A stretch of DNA of 64,000 bases, from assembly GCA_035699085.1 (NCBI GenBank), contig DASSBG010000017.1, positions 1 to 64,000 on the forward strand, in the 5' to 3' direction. This DNA comes from DASSBG01 sp035699085. GTDB taxonomy: Bacteria > Pseudomonadota > Gammaproteobacteria > Xanthomonadales > Rhodanobacteraceae. The position numbers and the translations under genes are program-made. Below are positions 35,265 through 44,388 of the stretch, piece after piece. Each line of letters begins with the position of its first letter. The first letter of the stretch is position 1. The notes under the pieces are model-generated. The model saw nothing but the letters and a program-made list of their open reading frames with translations, was not told the origin of the DNA and ran no database searches.

Positions 35265-36143
35265 GTGGCGTTCTTCGACTGGTTCATTCCCTGGGAGCCG
35301 TCGCCGGGCACGGCGGTCTGCCTGCTGCTGGCCGCGGGCCTGTACCTGCGCGGCGCGCTGCGCTCCCCGATGACCGCGCCGTGGCCGCGGCAGCTGGCGT
35401 TCTGGCTGGGCCTGGCGCTGATCTACGTCGGCCTGCAGACGCACTTCGACTACTACGCCGAGCACCAGTTCTTCATGCACCGGCTGCAGCACCTCGGGTT
35501 GCACCACATGGGGCCGTTCCTGATTGCGCTGGCGTTCCCCGCGGCGACCTTCCGCCGCGGCCTGCCGGTGTCGTGGCGCCGCCGCGTACTGATGCCGGCG
35601 CTGCACCTGCCGCCGGTGCGCTGGTTCCTCGCGGTGGTACTCAACCCGTGGGTCGCGGCATTCCTTTTCGTCGGCATCATCTATTTCTGGCTGTGGCCGG
35701 CGGTGCATTTCATCGCCATGCTCGACCACATGGACTACCGCCTGATGAACTGGAGCGTGACCCTCGACGGCCTGCTGTTCTGGTGGCTTATCCTCGACCC
35801 GCGGCCCAGGCCGCCGGCGCGGCTGGCGCCGGGCGTGCGCATCCTGGTGGCGCTGGCGGTAATGCCGCCGCAGATCGTGCTCGGTGCCTGGATCTTTTTC
35901 AGCAGGCAGCATCTCTACCCGCTCTACGAACTGTGCGGCCGCGCCTTTGCCGGCGTCACGCCGACGCTGGACCAGCACCTCGGCGGCCTGATCCTCTGGA
36001 TCCCCGGCGCGATGATGAGCGTGATCGCCGCGCTGATCGCGCTGGCCCACTGGACCTCGCTGTCCCGCCGCGGCCGCCTGCCGCGCCGCGGCCGCCAGCA
36101 CATCGCCGCCTCCGCCGCACCCGCGCCGCACCCCGAACCGTAA
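35265..36143 (+). CDS. Caa3-type cytochrome oxidase assembly protein CtaG
   Basis: A 292-aa polytopic membrane protein of the Caa3_CtaG family, which aids copper loading of subunit I in Gram-positive bacteria and some proteobacteria. It is unrelated to Cox11, which is also called CtaG. A His-rich motif EHQFFMHRLQHLGLHH and a GGLILWIPGAMMS helix are visible. The start is GTG 35265, 9 nt after ctaB. Its place at the end of the heme A operon suggests that it serves the oxidase encoded here. Confidence 0.85.
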   Translation: MAFFDWFIPWEPSPGTAVCLLLAAGLYLRGALRSPMTAPWPRQLAFWLGLALIYVGLQTHFDYYAEHQFFMHRLQHLGLHHMGPFLIALAFPAATFRRGLPVSWRRRVLMPALHLPPVRWFLAVVLNPWVAAFLFVGIIYFWLWPAVHFIAMLDHMDYRLMNWSVTLDGLLFWWLILDPRPRPPARLAPGVRILVALAVMPPQIVLGAWIFFSRQHLYPLYELCGRAFAGVTPTLDQHLGGLILWIPGAMMSVIAALIALAHWTSLSRRGRLPRRGRQHIAASAAPAPHPEP

Positions 36144-36158
36144 CGCGCGCGGCATTTC

Positions 36159-36209
36159 CGGGTTACGGCCTTAGGCATTGTCGGGTTGCGGCCTCCGGCC
36201 TGACCCGAC
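36159..36209. repeat. REP-like hairpin with a direct repeat
   Basis: Two related copies, CGGGTTACGGCC (from 36159) and CGGGTTGCGGCC (from 36182), lie 23 nt apart. The second folds as a hairpin: GTCGGGT (36180-36186) with ACCCGAC (36203-36209) plus an inner GGCC/GGCC stem. It is similar in form to the hairpin at 52136-52171, which suggests a shared repeat family. It lies between ctaG and the M24 peptidase gene. Confidence 0.65.
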
Positions 36210-36274
36210 CCACAACGGCCGCCGCCGCGCATGCGGCTTGTATGATCGTGACGGGTTCACGCGAGGTGTTTCGC

Positions 36275-37576
36275 ATGCATTACGATGACGATTCGAGGCG
36301 GCGCGGGCGGCGCCGGTTCCTGCAGGTGTCGGCGCTGGGAGCGGCCGCGTTGCCGGCGGTCACGCTGGGTGGTTTGACGGTCGCGCGTGAGGCGGCCGCC
36401 CAGGCGCCGAAGCTGCCGAAGTCGATCCTGGCGCTGAAGCCGGTCAGCGGGGCGGTGCCGATCAGCAACGACGAGCGCCGCACGCGCATCGCGCGGGCAC
36501 AGCAGTTGATGGGCGAGCACAAGCTCGATGCCATCTTCGTCGACGCCGGCACCACGCTCGACTACTACACCGGCCTCAGGTGGTGGAACAGCGAACGCAC
36601 GATGGGCATGCTGCTGCCCCGGTCGGGCGATCCCGTGTACATCGTGCCGGCGTTCGAGCGCAGCCGCACGCAAGGCCAGATCCGCATCGGCAAGGACGTG
36701 CGCAGCTGGCAGGAGAATGAAAGCCCGTACACATTGATCGCGCAGGTGATGCGCGAGAAGCACGCCGCCACCGGCACGCTCGGCATCGCCGACCGCACGC
36801 CGTTTTATCGCGCCACGGAAATCGGCAAGGCGCTGCCGCAGGCGAAGCTGGCCGAGGCGACGCCGGTGACCGCCGGCTGCCGCGCGATCAAGAGTCTGGC
36901 CGAGCTGGCGCTGATGCAGATCGCCTGCGACGCGACGCTGTCGGTCTACAAGGCGGTGTGGCAAGCCCTGGAGCCGGGCATGACGCAGCACCAGGTATCG
37001 GCGTGGGTCGACGCGGCGTACCAGCGGCTGGGCCTGCGTGGCGAAGCCAGCGTCAACGTCGGCAAGTACACCGCGCTGCCGCACGGCTCGCGCGAACCGC
37101 AGCGCATCGTCGAGGGCACGCCGGTGATGCTGGACGACGGCTGCCACGTCGAGGGCTACATGAGCGACCTCACGCGCACCTTCACCCTCGGCAAGGCCAG
37201 CGACAAGATGAAGCGCGTCTTCGACATCGTGCGCAAGGCGCAGCAGGCGGCGCTCAAGGCGGCGCATCCGGGCGCGACCATGGAATCGGTCGACGCCGCC
37301 GCGCGCAAGGTCATCGTCGATGCCGGCTACGGCCCGGGCTACAAGTATTTTTCGCACCGGCTCGGCCACGGCATCGGCATGGACATGCACGAGTGGTATT
37401 ACCTGGTCGGCGGCAACACGCGCACGATCAAGCCGCGCATGACCTTCAGCGACGAGCCCGGCATCTACATCCCCGGCGAGTTTGGTGTGCGGCTGGAGGA
37501 CGACATGCACATCACGGACGACGGCGCGCGCTGGTTCACGCCGCAGAGCCCGTCGATCGAAAAGCCGTTCGGCTGA
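36275..37576 (+). CDS. Tat-exported M24 family Xaa-Pro peptidase
   Basis: A 433-aa creatinase/prolidase-fold metallopeptidase. Its N-terminus has a twin-arginine signal (RRRFLQVSALGAAALPA), so the protein should be exported folded, probably with metal loaded in the cytoplasm. Metal ligands of the M24 family are present: the Asp pair in LDDG...YMSD, His in HRLGHGIGMDMHE, and Glu in DEPGIY and VRLEDD. I chose the ATG at 36275 because it puts the Tat motif near the start. Its link to the oxidase region is only positional. Confidence 0.88.
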   Translation: MHYDDDSRRRGRRRFLQVSALGAAALPAVTLGGLTVAREAAAQAPKLPKSILALKPVSGAVPISNDERRTRIARAQQLMGEHKLDAIFVDAGTTLDYYTGLRWWNSERTMGMLLPRSGDPVYIVPAFERSRTQGQIRIGKDVRSWQENESPYTLIAQVMREKHAATGTLGIADRTPFYRATEIGKALPQAKLAEATPVTAGCRAIKSLAELALMQIACDATLSVYKAVWQALEPGMTQHQVSAWVDAAYQRLGLRGEASVNVGKYTALPHGSREPQRIVEGTPVMLDDGCHVEGYMSDLTRTFTLGKASDKMKRVFDIVRKAQQAALKAAHPGATMESVDAAARKVIVDAGYGPGYKYFSHRLGHGIGMDMHEWYYLVGGNTRTIKPRMTFSDEPGIYIPGEFGVRLEDDMHITDDGARWFTPQSPSIEKPFG

Positions 37577-37626
37577 CGCGACCGCGCGCGGTGCGTGCAC
37601 GGGTTTGCCACCGCCGCGGCACGCAG

Positions 37627-37684
37627 GGCGGGTTTCCAACCCGCCGTTGCGATCACGGCAACAGATCGGCGGGTCAAACCCGCC
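37627..37684. repeat. Pair of GGCGGGT hairpins
   Basis: Two short perfect hairpins lie 22 nt apart: GGCGGGTT-TCC-AACCCGCC (37627-37645) and GGCGGGT-CAA-ACCCGCC (37668-37684). They lie between the convergent M24 peptidase and PCuAC genes. They may act as a bidirectional terminator or belong to a REP family. No T-run follows. Confidence 0.7.
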
Positions 37685-37740
37685 CAGCGGCAGGAAAACT
37701 CCGATCCCGCCGTCGGTGGCTCCGGCATGTGCCGGACGTG

Positions 37741-38202
37741 TCAGTGCGCGTTGGCGGGGCGCACGGCGAAGGCCGCGTCCTGCTGGCGGCCGTCGGCGAG
37801 CTTCAGGGTGATGGTGACGGTGTCGCCCGGCTTCAGCGACCGGCTGCGGTGCATCAGCATCAGGTGGTAGCCGCCGGGCGCCAGCGTGACCTCGCCGTGC
37901 GCGGGGATGTCGATGCCGCTCACCATGTGCATGCTTTCCATGCCCTTGCCGTGGGTCGACTGGTGCAGCATCACCATGCGGAAGGCGTTGCTGTGGGCGC
38001 TGGTGAGCCGCAGCGCCTGGTCGCCGGTGTTGCGCAGCGTGGCGTAGCCGCCCGCCGGAAGATCGCCGGGCAAAAGGCGGATCCAGGCGTTGCTGACCGC
38101 CAGCGGCGCCGCCGCGCTGCCGGCCGCGGCGGGCGTGGCGCTGGCGTTGCCGGCCATAGCCAGCGCGGCGCCGGCCGCGAAAAGAATGCCCAATCGATTC
38201 AT
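37741..38202 (-). CDS. PCuAC periplasmic copper chaperone
   Basis: A 153-aa exported protein that carries Cu(I) to the CuA site of oxidase subunit II. A signal peptide (to about residue 23) is followed by the copper motif H80-X10-M91-X21-H113-X-M115, exactly the spacing known for this family. Its ATG overlaps the stop of the SCO gene (ATGA), and the two chaperones probably act in turn on CuA. Genes for the oxidase are ~9 kb away on the other strand. Confidence 0.92.
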   Translation of the reverse strand: MNRLGILFAAGAALAMAGNASATPAAAGSAAAPLAVSNAWIRLLPGDLPAGGYATLRNTGDQALRLTSAHSNAFRMVMLHQSTHGKGMESMHMVSGIDIPAHGEVTLAPGGYHLMLMHRSRSLKPGDTVTITLKLADGRQQDAAFAVRPANAH

Positions 38203-38783
38203 TGCGATGCTCCTGCCAGCTGCCTGATGTCGTGGACCATGGCGTCGATGTCGCCGGACGAGGTGGCGATCAGGCGCGCGTGGCCTTGCTTGTCGAAGAT
38301 GTAGATGCCTGAACTGTGGGTGACGTCGTAGTTGCCTTGCGCGTCGGGTTTGCCGCGGGTGAAGGCCACGCGGTAGCGCCGCGCCAGGGCGCGGATGGCG
38401 TCGTCGTCGCCGGTGAGGCCGACGGCGCGGGGGTCGAATGCGTTGACGTAGTCGTGCAGCACCTGCGGCGTGTCGCGCGCCGGGTCGACGCTGACGAACA
38501 GGATGCGCACGCCATCGGCGACCGGCCCCAGCTTCTGCATCACCATGTGCATGTGCGTCATCGCCAGCGGGCAGACATCCGGGCAATGGGTGTAGCCGAA
38601 GTACAGCAGCACGATCTTGCCGCGGAAATCGGCGGCGGTGAGCGTCTTGCCCTGGTCGCCGGTGAGCTGGAATTTGAGGTCCGGCATGTGGCCCTTGATG
38701 CTGGTCAGCTCCCAGTGCTGGCTGGGCGCGCAGGCCGCCAGCAGCGGCAGCAGGGCAAAGGCAAGCAGCATGCGGATGCGCAT
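38199..38783 (-). CDS. SCO family copper chaperone lipoprotein
   Basis: A 194-aa protein with a lipoprotein signal (lipobox LAAC, Cys18) and a thioredoxin-like SCO domain. The copper or redox motif is C67-PDV-C71 in THCPDVCPL, with the distal ligand His156 in THSSGIYIF. SCO proteins reduce and metallate the CuA cysteines of CoxB. The start ATG follows a GGAG-like site, and its product is co-translated with PCuAC. Confidence 0.94.
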   Translation of the reverse strand: MRIRMLLAFALLPLLAACAPSQHWELTSIKGHMPDLKFQLTGDQGKTLTAADFRGKIVLLYFGYTHCPDVCPLAMTHMHMVMQKLGPVADGVRILFVSVDPARDTPQVLHDYVNAFDPRAVGLTGDDDAIRALARRYRVAFTRGKPDAQGNYDVTHSSGIYIFDKQGHARLIATSSGDIDAMVHDIRQLAGASQ

Positions 38784-39185
38784 GATTCGGCTCCGTTGGG
38801 GAGGCGCGGTGGCGATGGCCGTGCCTGCGCTGCGGGCGGCGGGCAGGTGGGCAACCGGGCGCAGCGGGTGGGTTCGCGCCATTATAGCGCCGCGGGACGG
38901 GCGCCAAAAAGCCTTGGCGGAGCATTGCCGGCTGCGGCCTTTGGCCTTGAGCCGGCCTGCCTGATCGTGGCTCGGGCGCCGGACGTGGCTTGACGAGTGC
39001 GGCAGGGCCAACAAGACTCCGGATCTGCCTTCGCGGACGATGGCCTGCCTTCGGCAGTCCGGAATGGCGGAGACTTCACCGCTCACGCGGGCTTCGTTGC
39101 GCGTTGCGGGAATGGAGAATGGGGAATCGAAGGCTGGCGCCCCGGCTCTTCCCGCTCACCGCTCACCGCTCACCCGGCCACCGCC
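38784..39185. other. Intergenic region with short tandem repeats
   Basis: About 400 bp without a convincing gene. It holds three tandem copies of CCGCTCA (39152-39172) and a GGAATGGAGAATGGGGAAT-type near-repeat (39108-39129) of a kind common in xanthomonad intergenic DNA. A hairpin-like GGCCTTTGGCC also lies near 38938. The SCO promoter must lie near 38784-38880 on the minus strand, but no clear boxes are seen. Confidence 0.5.
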
Positions 39186-40898
39186 TCACCGCTCCTTGCT
39201 GGCGAGCAGTTCGCGCAGCCGGGATTTCTCCTCGGGGTCCAGCCCGCGCTCGGCCTGGCGGGCGATCAGCGCGTCGATCTGCTGCGCCAGCGTCTGGCGG
39301 CGCAGCTGCACCAGTGCGCCGGCGAATTCGGCACGCAACGCGTCGGGGTCCAGCTGGAGTTCGCTGGCCGCCAGCCGCGACAGCGCCTGGGCCTCGGGGC
39401 GGTCGTCGAAGTGGTGCAGCAGCATGGCCGTGGTCATGGCTTCGTGGCTGCGCGCCAGGTCCAGCAGCTCGACCAGCAATGGCAGGCCCGGCAGGTCGAG
39501 TTCGGCGAAGGCGTAAGGCGTGGGGACGGTGTGCGCCAGTGTCGGCTCGGCCAGCAGCAACGCGATGGCGCTGCGCACCAGCGTGCGCTTGCGCTGCGCC
39601 GTACGCGGCGGCGGGCGGTGGCCAGGCGACGGCGCGCGCAGGCGCTCGCGCACGCCGCTGCGTTGCGCCAGTTCGTCCAGCATCAGGTCGCGGAAGCTGC
39701 CGTCCGGCAGCCGCTCAAGCAGCGGCCGCGCCTTCTCGGCCAGGCGCGCGCGGCCGTCGCGCGTGCCGAGGGCGATGTCGCGGCCGATCTCGGTGAAGAA
39801 GTACTCCGACAGAGGCGTCGCCTCGCGCAGACGCTGCTCGAAGCCCTCGCGGCCTTCCTTGCGCACCAGCGAGTCCGGGTCCTCGCCCTCCGGCAGGAAC
39901 AGGAAGAACGCCTGCCGACCGTCGCGCAGCTGTGGCAGCGCGGCGTCCAGCGCCTTCCAGGCGGCGGCCCGCCCGGCGCGGTCGCCGTCGAAGCAGAACA
40001 CCACGTCCGGCGCGGCGCGAAACAGCCGCTGTGCGTGCTCGGGCGTGGTCGCGGTTCCCAGCGTCGCCACCGCGATCGGCAGGCCGGCCTGATGCAGCGC
40101 GATGACGTCCATGTAGCCCTCGACCACCACGATGCGCTTGAGCTGCGCGTTGGCCTGCTTGACCTGCCACAGCGCGAACAGCTCGCGGCCCTTGTGGAAC
40201 AGCGGCGTCTCGGGCGAGTTGAGGTATTTCGGCGACTGCTCGGCGCTCAGCACCCGGCCGCCAAAGGCGATCACGCGGCCGCGGCGATCCTGGATCGGGA
40301 ACATCAGGCGCTCGCGGAAGCGGTCGTATTTCTTGCCGCCCTCGCCGACCGACAGCATGCCGGCCTGCTCAAGTTGGCGCATGCGCTCGGGGGTTGTCCC
40401 CAGGCGGCTGCGGATGCCGTCCCAGCCGGCCGGTGCCCAGCCCAGGTGGAAAGCCTCGATGGTCCCGGCGTCCAGGCCGCGTTGCTCGCAGTAGGCGCGG
40501 GCGGCCGCGCTCTTCGGCAGTTCGCCCGCATACCAGCTGGCTGCCTCGGCCAGCAGCGCGTACAGCTCGCCGTGATCGGCGCGCGGCGCGTCGCCGCCTT
40601 CGCGCGGCACGCTCAGGCCCGCACCCTGGGCCAGTTCCTCGATGGCGTCGGGAAACTCCAGGTGCTCGTAGTCCATCAGGAAGCGGATGGCGCTGCCGTG
40701 GGCGCCGCAGCCGAAGCAGTGGTAGAACTGCTTTTGCGGGCTGACGGTGAACGAGGGCGTGCGTTCGTCGTGGAACGGGCAGCAGGCGGTCCACTCGCGG
40801 CCCGCGCGTTTCAGCGGCACGCGCCGCTCGATCACCTCGACGATGTCGATCCGCGCCAGCAGCTCGTCGATGAAACGTTCGGGGATCAGTCCGGCCAT
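39186..40898 (-). CDS. dnaG: DNA primase
   Basis: A 570-aa primase that makes RNA primers at the replication fork. The N-terminal zinc site is C40-x2-H43...C61-x2-C64. The TOPRIM domain has VVVEGYMDV and the acidic DGDRAG motif, and the C-terminal helical domain binds DnaB helicase. It starts with the conserved MAGLIPERFIDELL. It lies 16 nt after hemB rather than next to rpsU and rpoD as in many relatives, so it probably shares the hemB transcript. Confidence 0.97.
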   Translation of the reverse strand: MAGLIPERFIDELLARIDIVEVIERRVPLKRAGREWTACCPFHDERTPSFTVSPQKQFYHCFGCGAHGSAIRFLMDYEHLEFPDAIEELAQGAGLSVPREGGDAPRADHGELYALLAEAASWYAGELPKSAAARAYCEQRGLDAGTIEAFHLGWAPAGWDGIRSRLGTTPERMRQLEQAGMLSVGEGGKKYDRFRERLMFPIQDRRGRVIAFGGRVLSAEQSPKYLNSPETPLFHKGRELFALWQVKQANAQLKRIVVVEGYMDVIALHQAGLPIAVATLGTATTPEHAQRLFRAAPDVVFCFDGDRAGRAAAWKALDAALPQLRDGRQAFFLFLPEGEDPDSLVRKEGREGFEQRLREATPLSEYFFTEIGRDIALGTRDGRARLAEKARPLLERLPDGSFRDLMLDELAQRSGVRERLRAPSPGHRPPPRTAQRKRTLVRSAIALLLAEPTLAHTVPTPYAFAELDLPGLPLLVELLDLARSHEAMTTAMLLHHFDDRPEAQALSRLAASELQLDPDALRAEFAGALVQLRRQTLAQQIDALIARQAERGLDPEEKSRLRELLASKER

Positions 40899-40914
40899 CG
40901 CGCGAGCGACAGCC

Positions 40915-41907
40915 TCAGGCGCCGGGTTCGCGCAGCCAGCCGGCGGCGTCGAGCGCGAAGTAGCTGAGGATGGCGTCGGCGCCGGCGCGCTTGATGCAGG
41001 TCAGTGCCTCCAGCGCGCAGGCGCGCTCGTCCAGCCAGCCGTTGGCGGCGGCGGCCTGGAGCATCGCGTATTCGCCGCTGACCTGGTAGACCATGGTCGG
41101 CACGCCGAAGCGGTCCTTCACCCTGCGGACGATGTCAAGATAGGGCAGGCCGGGCTTGACCATCACCGCGTCGGCGCCTTCGTCGAGGTCGAGCGCGACC
41201 TCGCGCAGCGCCTCGTCGCTGTTGCCGACGTCCATCTGGTAGGTGTGCTTGCCGCCGCCGCCGAGGCTGGCGGCCGAGCCGACGGCATCGCGGAAGGGGC
41301 CGTAGAAGCTGGATGCGTACTTGGCCGCGTAGGCGAGGATGCGGGTATGGGTGAAGCCGTCGGCATCCAGCGCCAGGCGAATGGCACCGACGCGGCCGTC
41401 CATCATGTCCGAGGGCGCGACGAAATCGGCGCCGGCGGCGGCCTGGGCCAGCGCCTGCCTGACCAGCGCCGACACCGTCTCGTCATTCATGACGTAGCCG
41501 CTGGCGTCGATCAGGCCGTCCTGGCCGTGGCTGGTGTACGGGTCGAGGGCGACGTCGCAAATCACGCCGAGCTCCGGGAAGCGCTGCTTCAGCGCCTGCA
41601 CCGTGCGCGGCACCAGGCCGTCCGGGTTCCAGGCCTCGCGCGCGTCCTCGCTCTTGGTCGCCGGGTCGGTGGCCGGGAACAGCGCCAGCGCGGGGATGCC
41701 GGCCGCCTGCACCTGCTCGGCCAGCGCCAGCAGGTCGTCGATCGGCAGCCGTTCCACCCCGGGCATCGACGGCACCGCCTGGCGTTCGCCGCTGGTGACG
41801 AACACCGGCAGCACCAGATCCGCCGGCGTCAGCACGGTTTCGCGCATCAGCGCGCGCGAAAACGCGTCGCGGCGCATCCGGCGCATGCGAGTGGTGGGGA
41901 AAATCAT
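40915..41907 (-). CDS. hemB: Delta-aminolevulinic acid dehydratase (porphobilinogen synthase)
   Basis: A 330-aa enzyme that joins two aminolevulinate molecules in heme synthesis. Schiff-base lysines are in GGKHTYQMD and VMVKPGLPY. The segment DVALDPYTSHGQDG (118-131) lacks the three zinc cysteines of the E. coli type and matches the magnesium-type enzymes of Pseudomonas. The ATG at 41907 gives MIFPTTRMRRMRR. It is divergent from glucokinase with 51 nt between. Confidence 0.96.
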   Translation of the reverse strand: MIFPTTRMRRMRRDAFSRALMRETVLTPADLVLPVFVTSGERQAVPSMPGVERLPIDDLLALAEQVQAAGIPALALFPATDPATKSEDAREAWNPDGLVPRTVQALKQRFPELGVICDVALDPYTSHGQDGLIDASGYVMNDETVSALVRQALAQAAAGADFVAPSDMMDGRVGAIRLALDADGFTHTRILAYAAKYASSFYGPFRDAVGSAASLGGGGKHTYQMDVGNSDEALREVALDLDEGADAVMVKPGLPYLDIVRRVKDRFGVPTMVYQVSGEYAMLQAAAANGWLDERACALEALTCIKRAGADAILSYFALDAAGWLREPGA

Positions 41908-41958
41908 CGACTGGAGCCTGTTTCGCTTGCTGGAGCCTATTGTATCCTCGCCGGCGTC

Positions 41959-42945
41959 ATGACGCCCCCCAAGCCGCCCGTACTGGTCGCCGATATCGGC
42001 GGCACCCATGCCCGTTTTGCGCTGGCGACGGGGCCGCACGGGCGGCTGCAGGTGGCGAGCGTGCGCCATTACGCCGTTGCGGACCACGCCAACGTCATCG
42101 ACGCGGCACGCCGCTATCTGGCCGAGGTGGCCGCCAGGCCGGGCCGCGCGGTCCTGTCGGCCGCCGGCCCGGTGGTCGGCGGCCGCGTGCGCTTCACCAA
42201 CCACGACTGGGTCATCGTTGCCGCCGACGTGGCCAGGGCGCTGGCGATCGACGAGGTGCGGCTGATCAATGATTTTGCCGCGTTGAGCATGGCGCTGCCA
42301 CGGCTGAAGCCCGCGCAGATCGAGATGCTCGGCTCGCTGGAAGCGCCGACCCCGGGTGCGCATCCGGAGCAGACATTCGCCGTTGCCGGCCCCGGCACCG
42401 GCCTGGGCGTCGGCGGCTTGCTGCGGCGCGGCGGCCAGTTCCACATCCTGCAGACAGAAGGCGGCCATGCCAGCTTCGCGCCCACCTCGGCGCTGCAGGT
42501 GGAGCTGTTGCGGCGGCTGCAGAAGCGTCTCGGCCACGTCTGCAACGAGGCGCTGGTCAGCGGGCCGGGGCTGCTGACCGTGTACCGCGAACTGGCCGAG
42601 ATCGAGGGTGTCGCCGCGGAGCGCAGCGCCCCCGAGCAGATCACGGAAGGCGCCAGCAACGGCGATGACGCACTGTGCGAGCAGGCGGTGCAGACCGTCT
42701 GCGCGGTGTTCGGCGCCGTTGCCGGGGACGTGGTGCTGGGGCTGGGCGCGTGGGACGGCATCTACCTCGGCGGCGGCTTGTCGCCGGTGCTGCTGCCGTG
42801 GCTGCACCAGGGCGGCTTCCGTCACCACTTCGAAGACAAGGGAGCGCGCCAGGACGTGCTTCACGACGTGCCGGTTGCGGTGATCACGGACACCGACGCC
42901 GGCCTTTACGGTGCCGCCGCGATGGCGGCCATCGGGGCGGCATGA
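41959..42945 (+). CDS. glk: Glucokinase
   Basis: A 328-aa glucose kinase of the proteobacterial Glk family that makes glucose 6-phosphate from ATP. The N-terminal phosphate motif is VADIGGTHARFAL. NDFAALSMALPRL and FAVAGPGTGLGVGGLL are family hallmarks, and the last is the phosphate-binding region. The catalytic Asp is within INDF. The ATG at 41959 is the only reasonable start. Confidence 0.95.
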   Translation: MTPPKPPVLVADIGGTHARFALATGPHGRLQVASVRHYAVADHANVIDAARRYLAEVAARPGRAVLSAAGPVVGGRVRFTNHDWVIVAADVARALAIDEVRLINDFAALSMALPRLKPAQIEMLGSLEAPTPGAHPEQTFAVAGPGTGLGVGGLLRRGGQFHILQTEGGHASFAPTSALQVELLRRLQKRLGHVCNEALVSGPGLLTVYRELAEIEGVAAERSAPEQITEGASNGDDALCEQAVQTVCAVFGAVAGDVVLGLGAWDGIYLGGGLSPVLLPWLHQGGFRHHFEDKGARQDVLHDVPVAVITDTDAGLYGAAAMAAIGAA

Positions 42946-43166
42946 CGCGTACCAGCTCCGGGCACGAAACTTGCTGCCCTTCCCAGCGTCGGCCAATGTT
43001 CCGTTTCGTGAACCCGCACACGCAAGTCGGTGAACAAAGCTGTCAAGGTTCAGCGCACGTTGCCAGAAGTTAAATTACAATTAATCCCATGGACGTTCAA
43101 GTGACTGCGACCGATTCCTGATGAGCAAACGGATGTTGCGCCTATAACCAGTTGAAACGAAAGACC

Positions 43167-43643
43167 ATGTCTCTCCAAGCCGCTGCCCTCATCGTTGCCG
43201 CCCTCGCGCTGGTTTTGCTGACCAGCCTGCGGCGTATTCCGGAAGGTCAGGTGTACAGCGTCAGGCGCCGCGGGCGTCCGACGCGCCTGCTGCTGCCGGG
43301 GCTGCATTTCCTGCTGCCGCTGGTTGACCACATCACCCACAAGATCAGCCTGGCCGGCCACACGCTGCAGGTCGAGGAGCCGCTGCCGACGACCGGCGGT
43401 GTGGCCCGTATTGTCAAGGGCCTGGTGTATTGGCAGGTGCTGGAGCCGGACCGCGCCGACGCGGTCATAGACCGGGCCGACGAGCTGATCCTGCGCCGCG
43501 CCCTCGACGCCGTCTGCGCCATCGAGGACCCAAGCACGGAGCCGGGGCCGACGCGCAATGCGCGCCTCAAGCAGGCGCTGAACCAGAGCCTGCGGGCGCG
43601 CGGCATGCTGATCACCCGCGTCGATCTGAACGTCGCTGCCTGA
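43167..43643 (+). CDS. Short SPFH/band 7-like membrane protein
   Basis: A 158-aa protein with one N-terminal membrane helix (about residues 4-20) followed by a partial SPFH-type domain (RIPEGQVYSVRRRGRPTR, PGLHFLLPLVDHITHKISL). It is much shorter than stomatins and lacks their coiled-coil C-terminus, so it may be a minimal or truncated member. The frame is open, and codon use matches the neighbours. I chose ATG 43167 over TTG 43152. AT-rich DNA at 43071-43086 is likely its promoter. Function is unknown. Confidence 0.65.
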   Translation: MSLQAAALIVAALALVLLTSLRRIPEGQVYSVRRRGRPTRLLLPGLHFLLPLVDHITHKISLAGHTLQVEEPLPTTGGVARIVKGLVYWQVLEPDRADAVIDRADELILRRALDAVCAIEDPSTEPGPTRNARLKQALNQSLRARGMLITRVDLNVAA

Positions 43644-43740
43644 GCCGGGGAGAGGTCGCGTTTCTGCGCGTGTCCGCGCGCATTCCCATCAACGCATTGG
43701 CGCCGCGCGGCGCGCCACCGGTGGTACATTGCCGCTCTTT

Positions 43741-44388
43741 TTGACGCGGCCAGCCATCCTGTCTTCGCTCGAACATCAACTGGACGCGGGCATCGCCGCG
43801 TTGGGGCTGACGCTGCCGGGCGAGGCGACGACGCGGCTGCTGGCCTACCTGCGGCTGCTCGAGCGCTGGAACGCGCACTACAACCTGACTGCAGTGCGCG
43901 AACCGGCGCAGATGGTGACGCGCCACCTGCTCGATTCGCTGGCGGTGGCACCGCACGTTGACGGCGACACGCTGGCCGACCTCGGCGCCGGCGCCGGCCT
44001 CCCCGGGATCCCGCTGGCCATCGCCGCGCCGCAGCGCGCGGTGACACTGATCGATGCCAACGGCAAGAAGGCCCGCTTCATGCGCACGGCGCGGCGTGAG
44101 CTGGCGCTGGACAATGTCAGCGTGGTCGAGGCGCGGGTCGAGCAGGCCGAGGGCCGTTTCGACTGCATCGTCGCCCGCGCGTTCGCCAGCCTGCCACGGA
44201 TGCTGGCGCTCGGTGGCCACCTGCTGGCGCCCGGCGGACGCTGGCTGGCACTGAAGGGGCGCCTGCCCGAAGACGAAATTGCGGCGCTGCCCGCTGGCTT
44301 TCGCATCGACGGCACCGTATCTTTGTCTGTCCCGGGACTGAACGCCGAGCGCCACTTGCTGGTCATGAGCAAAGCACCCACCCAATGA
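43741..44388 (+). CDS. rsmG: 16S rRNA (guanine-N7)-methyltransferase RsmG
   Basis: A 215-aa SAM-dependent methyltransferase (GidB) that methylates G527 of 16S rRNA. The SAM site LADLGAGAGLPGIPLAI and RWNAHYNLTAVREP are typical. There is no ATG near the front. TTG 43741 gives MTRPAILSSLEH and is likely. TTG 43729 is the alternative. A TACATT box at 43725-43730 could be the -10, which would leave almost no leader. It overlaps parA by 4 nt. Confidence 0.92.
   Translation: MTRPAILSSLEHQLDAGIAALGLTLPGEATTRLLAYLRLLERWNAHYNLTAVREPAQMVTRHLLDSLAVAPHVDGDTLADLGAGAGLPGIPLAIAAPQRAVTLIDANGKKARFMRTARRELALDNVSVVEARVEQAEGRFDCIVARAFASLPRMLALGGHLLAPGGRWLALKGRLPEDEIAALPAGFRIDGTVSLSVPGLNAERHLLVMSKAPTQ

Noticed and set aside
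42998..43015. Possible parS site (GTTTC-GTGAAC) near parAB
   Set aside because: It lacks two central bases of the GTTTCACGTGAAAC consensus, so it is not a credible parS.
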